Made by a program: the position numbers and the translations under genes. Under the pieces are notes generated by a model. It worked only from the letters and a program-made list of their open reading frames with translations. It had not been told where the DNA came from and made no database searches. Shown one piece after another: positions 60,990 through 64,000 of a stretch of DNA of 64,000 bases. The first letter of the stretch is position 1. Every line of letters begins with the position of its first letter. This DNA comes from Nonomuraea thailandensis (GTDB taxonomy: Bacteria; Actinomycetota; Actinomycetes; Streptosporangiales; Streptosporangiaceae): contig NZ_JAMZEB010000002.1 in NCBI RefSeq assembly GCF_024172165.1, positions 7,461,501-7,525,500 of the forward strand, in the 5' to 3' direction.

Positions 60990-61061
60990 ACACACATTCC
61001 TAGGCTGTCCTCAGCCCCTGAGATGGGGGTTTTCCCTGCTTAACAGCCGATGGAGTGCTGC

Positions 61062-61859
61062 ATGCCCAAACACTTCCTCATGTGCCGCCCTGAGTACTTC
61101 ACGGTCGAGTACGCGATCAATCCGTGGATGCATCCCGAGGCCGGCGCGGACCGCGACCTGGCGGTCCGGCAGTGGGAGGGCCTGAAGGCGGCGTACGAGG
61201 AGCTCGGTCACCAGGTCAGCCTGATCGACCCGATCGACGGCCTGCCCGACATGGTCTTCGCCGCGAACGGCGCCCTCGTCGTGGGCGGCCGCGCGTACGG
61301 CGCCCGCTTCGCCTACCCGCAGCGCGGCCCCGAGGGCCCCGCCTACCTGCGCTGGTTCGCCGAGCGCGGCTACCCGACGCTGGAGCCGGCGCACGTGAAC
61401 GAGGGCGAGGGCGACTTCCTCACGCTCGACGACGTCATCCTGGCCGGCACCGGCTTCCGCACGGACGTGGTCGCCCACCAGGAGGCGCAGGAGTACCTGG
61501 GCCGGCCGGTGATCTCGCTGACGCTGGTGGACCCGCGCTTCTACCACCTGGACACGGCGCTGTTCCCGCTCGACGGCCGCAACGTCGCCTACTACCCGGA
61601 GGCGTTCTCGCCGGGCAGCCTCGCGGTGCTGCGCCGCATGTTCCCGGACGCGGTCATCGCGAACGCGCGCGACGCCGAGGTGCTCGGGCTCAACGCGGTC
61701 AGCGACGGCAAGAACGTGATCATCAACGCCGAGGCGTCCGACCTGCAGTTGGAGCTCAAGCGTCGCGGGTACGAGGTCATCCCGGTCGATCTGTCGGAGC
61801 TGCGTAAGGCGGGCGGCGGGCCCAAGTGCTGCACACTGGAGATCAGGGGGGAGAACTGA
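61062..61859 (+). CDS. ddaH: Dimethylargininase / arginine-modifying guanidino hydrolase
   Basis: A 265-aa pentein-fold amidinohydrolase. PDMVFAANGALV holds substrate-binding Asp/Asn residues, GEGDFLTLDDVILAGTGFRT the Glu-Asp region, LVDPRFYHLDTALFPL the catalytic His, and GGPKCCTLEIRG the catalytic Cys near the C-terminus. It hydrolyses a guanidino group (dimethylarginine or arginine-like) to citrulline. The start ATG at 61062 has GGAG eight bases upstream; an earlier in-frame ATG overlaps that site. Two bases after its stop lies the rocD start. Confidence 0.9.
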   Translation: MPKHFLMCRPEYFTVEYAINPWMHPEAGADRDLAVRQWEGLKAAYEELGHQVSLIDPIDGLPDMVFAANGALVVGGRAYGARFAYPQRGPEGPAYLRWFAERGYPTLEPAHVNEGEGDFLTLDDVILAGTGFRTDVVAHQEAQEYLGRPVISLTLVDPRFYHLDTALFPLDGRNVAYYPEAFSPGSLAVLRRMFPDAVIANARDAEVLGLNAVSDGKNVIINAEASDLQLELKRRGYEVIPVDLSELRKAGGGPKCCTLEIRGEN

Positions 61860-61861
61860 TC

Positions 61862-63076
61862 ATGACCACCAGCGCAGAGCTGATCGAAGTGAGCGAGCGC
61901 CGCAGTGCGCACAACTACCATCCGCTGCCGGTGGTGATCCACGAGGCGCACGGCGCCTGGGTCACCGACGTCGACGGCAAGAGATACCTGGACTGCCTGT
62001 CCGGCTACTCCTCGCTCAACTTCGGCCACGGCCATCCGAAGATCATCGAAGCGGCGAAGGAGCAGCTCGAACGCCTCACGCTGACCAGCCGCGCCTTCTA
62101 CCACGACCAGTTCGCGCAGTTCTGCACCGGGCTCGGCGACCTCACGGGCAAGGACATGATCCTGCCCATGAACACCGGCGCCGAGGCCGTCGAGACCGCC
62201 GTCAAGGTGGCGCGCAAGTGGGGCTACGAGGTCAAGGGCGTCGAGCCCGAGCAGGCCAACATCATCGTGATGGAGGGCAACTTCCACGGCCGCACCACGA
62301 CGATCGTCAGCTTCTCCACCGACCCGGAGGCGCATGACAACTTCGGGCCGTACACGCCGGGCTTCCGGATCGTCCCGTACGCCTCGATCGAGGCGGTGCG
62401 GGCGGCCGTGGACGCGAACACGGTGGCCGTGCTGGTCGAGCCGATCCAGGGCGAGGCCGGGGTGCTGGTGCCGCCGGACGGGTACCTGAGCGAGCTGCGG
62501 GCGCTGTGCTCCGCCGAGGGCATCCTGATGATCGCCGACGAGGTGCAGTCGGGGCTCGGGCGCACGGGGCAGACGTTCGCGTGCGACTACGAAGGGGTCG
62601 TGCCGGACATCTACGTGCTGGGCAAGGCGCTGGGCGGCGGGGTGGTGCCGGTGTCGGCCATCGCCGCCGACCGCGACGTCCTCGGGATCATCCACCCGGG
62701 GCAGCACGGGTCCACGTTCGGCGGGAACCCGCTGGCCTGCGCGGTGGCGAACGCGGTCATCGAGATCCTCAACACCGGCGAGTTCCAGGCCCGCGCCACG
62801 AAGCTCGGCGAGGTGCTGCACGGCAAGCTGCGCGAGCTGATCGGCCAGGGCGTGCTGGAGGTGCGCGGGCGCGGCCTGTGGGCCGGGGTGGACATCGACC
62901 CGTCGATCGGGACGGGGCGTGAGGTGTCGAAGGCGCTGCTGAAGCGCGGCGTGCTGGCGAAGGACACGCACGGCTCCACGATCCGGCTGGCGCCGCCGAT
63001 CGTGGTCTCCGAGGAGGATCTCCTCTGGGCGATCTCGCAGCTCGCCGACGCCCTGTACGAGCTCAGATCCGCATGA
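61862..63076 (+). CDS. rocD: Ornithine-oxo-acid transaminase
   Basis: A 404-aa class III PLP aminotransferase. SGYSSLNFGHGHPKI, NTGAEAVETAVKVARKWGY, GNFHGRTTTIVSFS, ADEVQSGLGRTG (cofactor Asp) and the PLP-Lys in VLGKALGGGVVPVSAI are all typical of ornithine aminotransferase. It turns ornithine into glutamate semialdehyde, linking the arginine route to proline and glutamate. ATG 61862 with GGGGGAG upstream in the ddaH end. Followed by a hairpin at 63095. Confidence 0.95.
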   Translation: MTTSAELIEVSERRSAHNYHPLPVVIHEAHGAWVTDVDGKRYLDCLSGYSSLNFGHGHPKIIEAAKEQLERLTLTSRAFYHDQFAQFCTGLGDLTGKDMILPMNTGAEAVETAVKVARKWGYEVKGVEPEQANIIVMEGNFHGRTTTIVSFSTDPEAHDNFGPYTPGFRIVPYASIEAVRAAVDANTVAVLVEPIQGEAGVLVPPDGYLSELRALCSAEGILMIADEVQSGLGRTGQTFACDYEGVVPDIYVLGKALGGGVVPVSAIAADRDVLGIIHPGQHGSTFGGNPLACAVANAVIEILNTGEFQARATKLGEVLHGKLRELIGQGVLEVRGRGLWAGVDIDPSIGTGREVSKALLKRGVLAKDTHGSTIRLAPPIVVSEEDLLWAISQLADALYELRSA

Positions 63077-63094
63077 TCTCACGGCTCCGCGGAG

Positions 63095-63127
63095 CAGGGC
63101 CCACCCACCGCGCGTGGCTGGGCCCTG
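63095..63127 (+). terminator. Hairpin after rocD
   Basis: CAGGGCCCA (63095-63103) and TGGGCCCTG (63119-63127) are perfect reverse complements, with a further CCAC/GTGG stem inside the loop. No T-tract. It may end transcription of both converging genes. Confidence 0.6.
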
Positions 63128-63196
63128 TCCAGGGAGACGCTCCTCCGGTTCACGGGGTCGCGCGCCGTTACGGCGCTCACTTGACCGTCCGCGTGG

Positions 63197-64000
63197 TCAA
63201 TCCGTAACCGCCGGCACGGGGCCGGCCGCCGGCAGGTCCGCGACGGGCGACTCCGGCACCGCGCTGGCCGTCGGGGCCCCGGGCACCGGTGACGCCGTCT
63301 CCGCCGGGGCGCCGGGCGCCGGTGACATGCTCTCCGTCGGCGCGCCGGGCGCCGGTGAGGCCATCTCCGTCGGCGCGTCCGGTGCAGGGGAGGCGATCTC
63401 CGCGGGCGCGTCCGGTGCAGGGGAGGCGGTGGCCGTCGGGGTCGCGGGGGCCGGGGACCGCGGTGGCGCGCTGGATTCCGGCATGCAGGTGGCCTCCCCG
63501 TGCGCCCGGGCGGCCTCCGCCGGCAGCCGGTCCACCACCGACACGCTGAGCTGCGCCGTCAACGCCAGGATCCCGCCCTTCGGCGCCGCCGCGCCCTTGC
63601 CCTCCTCGACGACCTCCTCCCGCTCACCCAGGTACATGAACGTCTCCGGGTCGAAGATGAGCTGCGTCTCGGTCCCCAGCGCGCCTCCTCGCCTGGCCAG
63701 CGCCACGCCCTCGCGTCCGGCCGCGTCCTCGACCCCCTGCCGGACCCGGACGCCGGGGATCGTCTTGACCGCCTCGAACAGCGCCTGACGCTGCGCTCTG
63801 GGCAGGTAGGTCTCGGTGAGCAGGCCGCGGGCGCGGTCGAGCGCCGAGTGGTCCGGGTCCTGGCCCTTGCCGCCCAGCCGGTAGAGGCGCTCGCGCAGGG
63901 CGGCGGGGTCCGCGGGGAGGGTGCTCAGGTAGGCGTAGTCGGTGCGGTGCTCGCCCAGGCTGCCGGGGCAGGCGGCGAGCGTGTCCCAGGAGGTGCCCTG
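63197..64000 (-). CDS. CU044_5270 family protein, C-terminal part (5' end outside window)
   Basis: The frame is open to the right edge; 267 residues are visible. DYAYLSTLPADPAALRERLY, the following LLTETYLP, VKTIPGVRVRQGVEDAAGRE and LIFDPETFMYLGEREEVV are the hallmark blocks of CU044_5270 proteins, exported or membrane-anchored actinomycete proteins usually paired with an ECF sigma factor. After AQLSVSVVDRLPAEAAR comes an unusual tail of about 95 residues made of SPAPDAP/SPAPGAP repeats. Function unknown. Confidence 0.82.
   Translation of the reverse strand, partial: QGTSWDTLAACPGSLGEHRTDYAYLSTLPADPAALRERLYRLGGKGQDPDHSALDRARGLLTETYLPRAQRQALFEAVKTIPGVRVRQGVEDAAGREGVALARRGGALGTETQLIFDPETFMYLGEREEVVEEGKGAAAPKGGILALTAQLSVSVVDRLPAEAARAHGEATCMPESSAPPRSPAPATPTATASPAPDAPAEIASPAPDAPTEMASPAPGAPTESMSPAPGAPAETASPVPGAPTASAVPESPVADLPAAGPVPAVTD
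63270..63440. repeat. Degenerate tandem repeats coding a Pro/Ala-rich tail
   Basis: Repeated units of about 30-36 bp (GGCGCGCCGGGCGCCGGTGA-like and GGCGCGTCCGGTGCAGGGGA-like) lie in the C-terminal end of the CU044_5270 gene and encode SPAPGAPTE-type repeats. Length is probably variable between strains. Confidence 0.7.

Noticed and set aside
61015..61033. Hairpin CCCC...GGGG followed by TTTT before ddaH as a terminator or attenuator
   Set aside because: The stem has only four to five pairs and the run is short. The position between promoter and start is suggestive but too weak to call.

Overview
The window is about 72% GC, with GTG and TTG starts, many 4-bp start/stop overlaps and several apparently leaderless genes. 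It holds an actinobacterial single-chain glyS, a recO-uppS pair, CU044_5270 and CGNR proteins and NarL-type two-component systems. Together these point to a filamentous actinomycete of the Streptosporangiaceae type (Nonomuraea-like). That assignment is an inference from gene style and not from a marker gene. I found no rRNA, tRNA, insertion sequence, phage or CRISPR array. The window looks like chromosomal accessory and metabolic DNA.

Layout. 1-5.5 kb: the end of a DUF4832 protein, an NmrA-type oxidoreductase behind a SoxR-like box, an SRPBCC protein, an acetyltransferase, an orphan ATP-synthase c subunit, and a divergent marR-hydrolase pair with two operators. 5.5-9.7 kb: pyruvate phosphate dikinase divergent from an orphan bc-type cytochrome b, with AT-rich dyads between them. 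9.7-15.65 kb: one leftward, tightly coupled seven-gene operon (a 48-aa secreted peptide, MoxR, DUF58, VWA, HtrA-like protease, OmpR regulator, histidine kinase). 15.7-22.3 kb: a dienelactone hydrolase lipoprotein, a large secreted M14 carboxypeptidase, glyS with a clear terminator, and small genes.

22.3-41.7 kb is the most coherent region: an apparent oxalate and glyoxylate assimilation regulon. It holds a sucCD-like CoA ligase pair, hydroxypyruvate isomerase, tartronate-semialdehyde reductase, glyoxylate carboligase and an aldehyde dehydrogenase-like gene in one operon. Around it lie an OFA-type (oxalate/formate) MFS transporter, a FadR-type GntR regulator, formyl-CoA:oxalate CoA-transferase, an oxalyl-CoA-decarboxylase-like ThDP enzyme, and a ketopantoate-reductase homologue that, by analogy with PanE2 of Methylobacterium, may be oxalyl-CoA reductase. 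A nucleotide-activated acyl-CoA ligase, an Nramp-like transporter lacking the metal motifs and a TerC protein complete the block. Copies of a CATAC-N-GTATG dyad sit at the promoters of these units, suggesting one shared regulator.

41.7-64 kb: a zinc-uptake operon with its own Zur and a Zur box; a DMT transporter; a CGNR regulator; an ABC exporter with its NarL-type two-component system; a small graveyard of two broken genes; DUF4239, uppS, recO and a CDP-alcohol phosphotransferase; then a beta-glucan module (secreted GH16-CBM6 enzyme with LacI-type operators, and a GH1 beta-glucosidase fused in frame to a LacI repressor). The window ends with an Lrp regulator beside dimethylargininase/citrullinase-like ddaH and rocD, and a truncated CU044_5270 gene.
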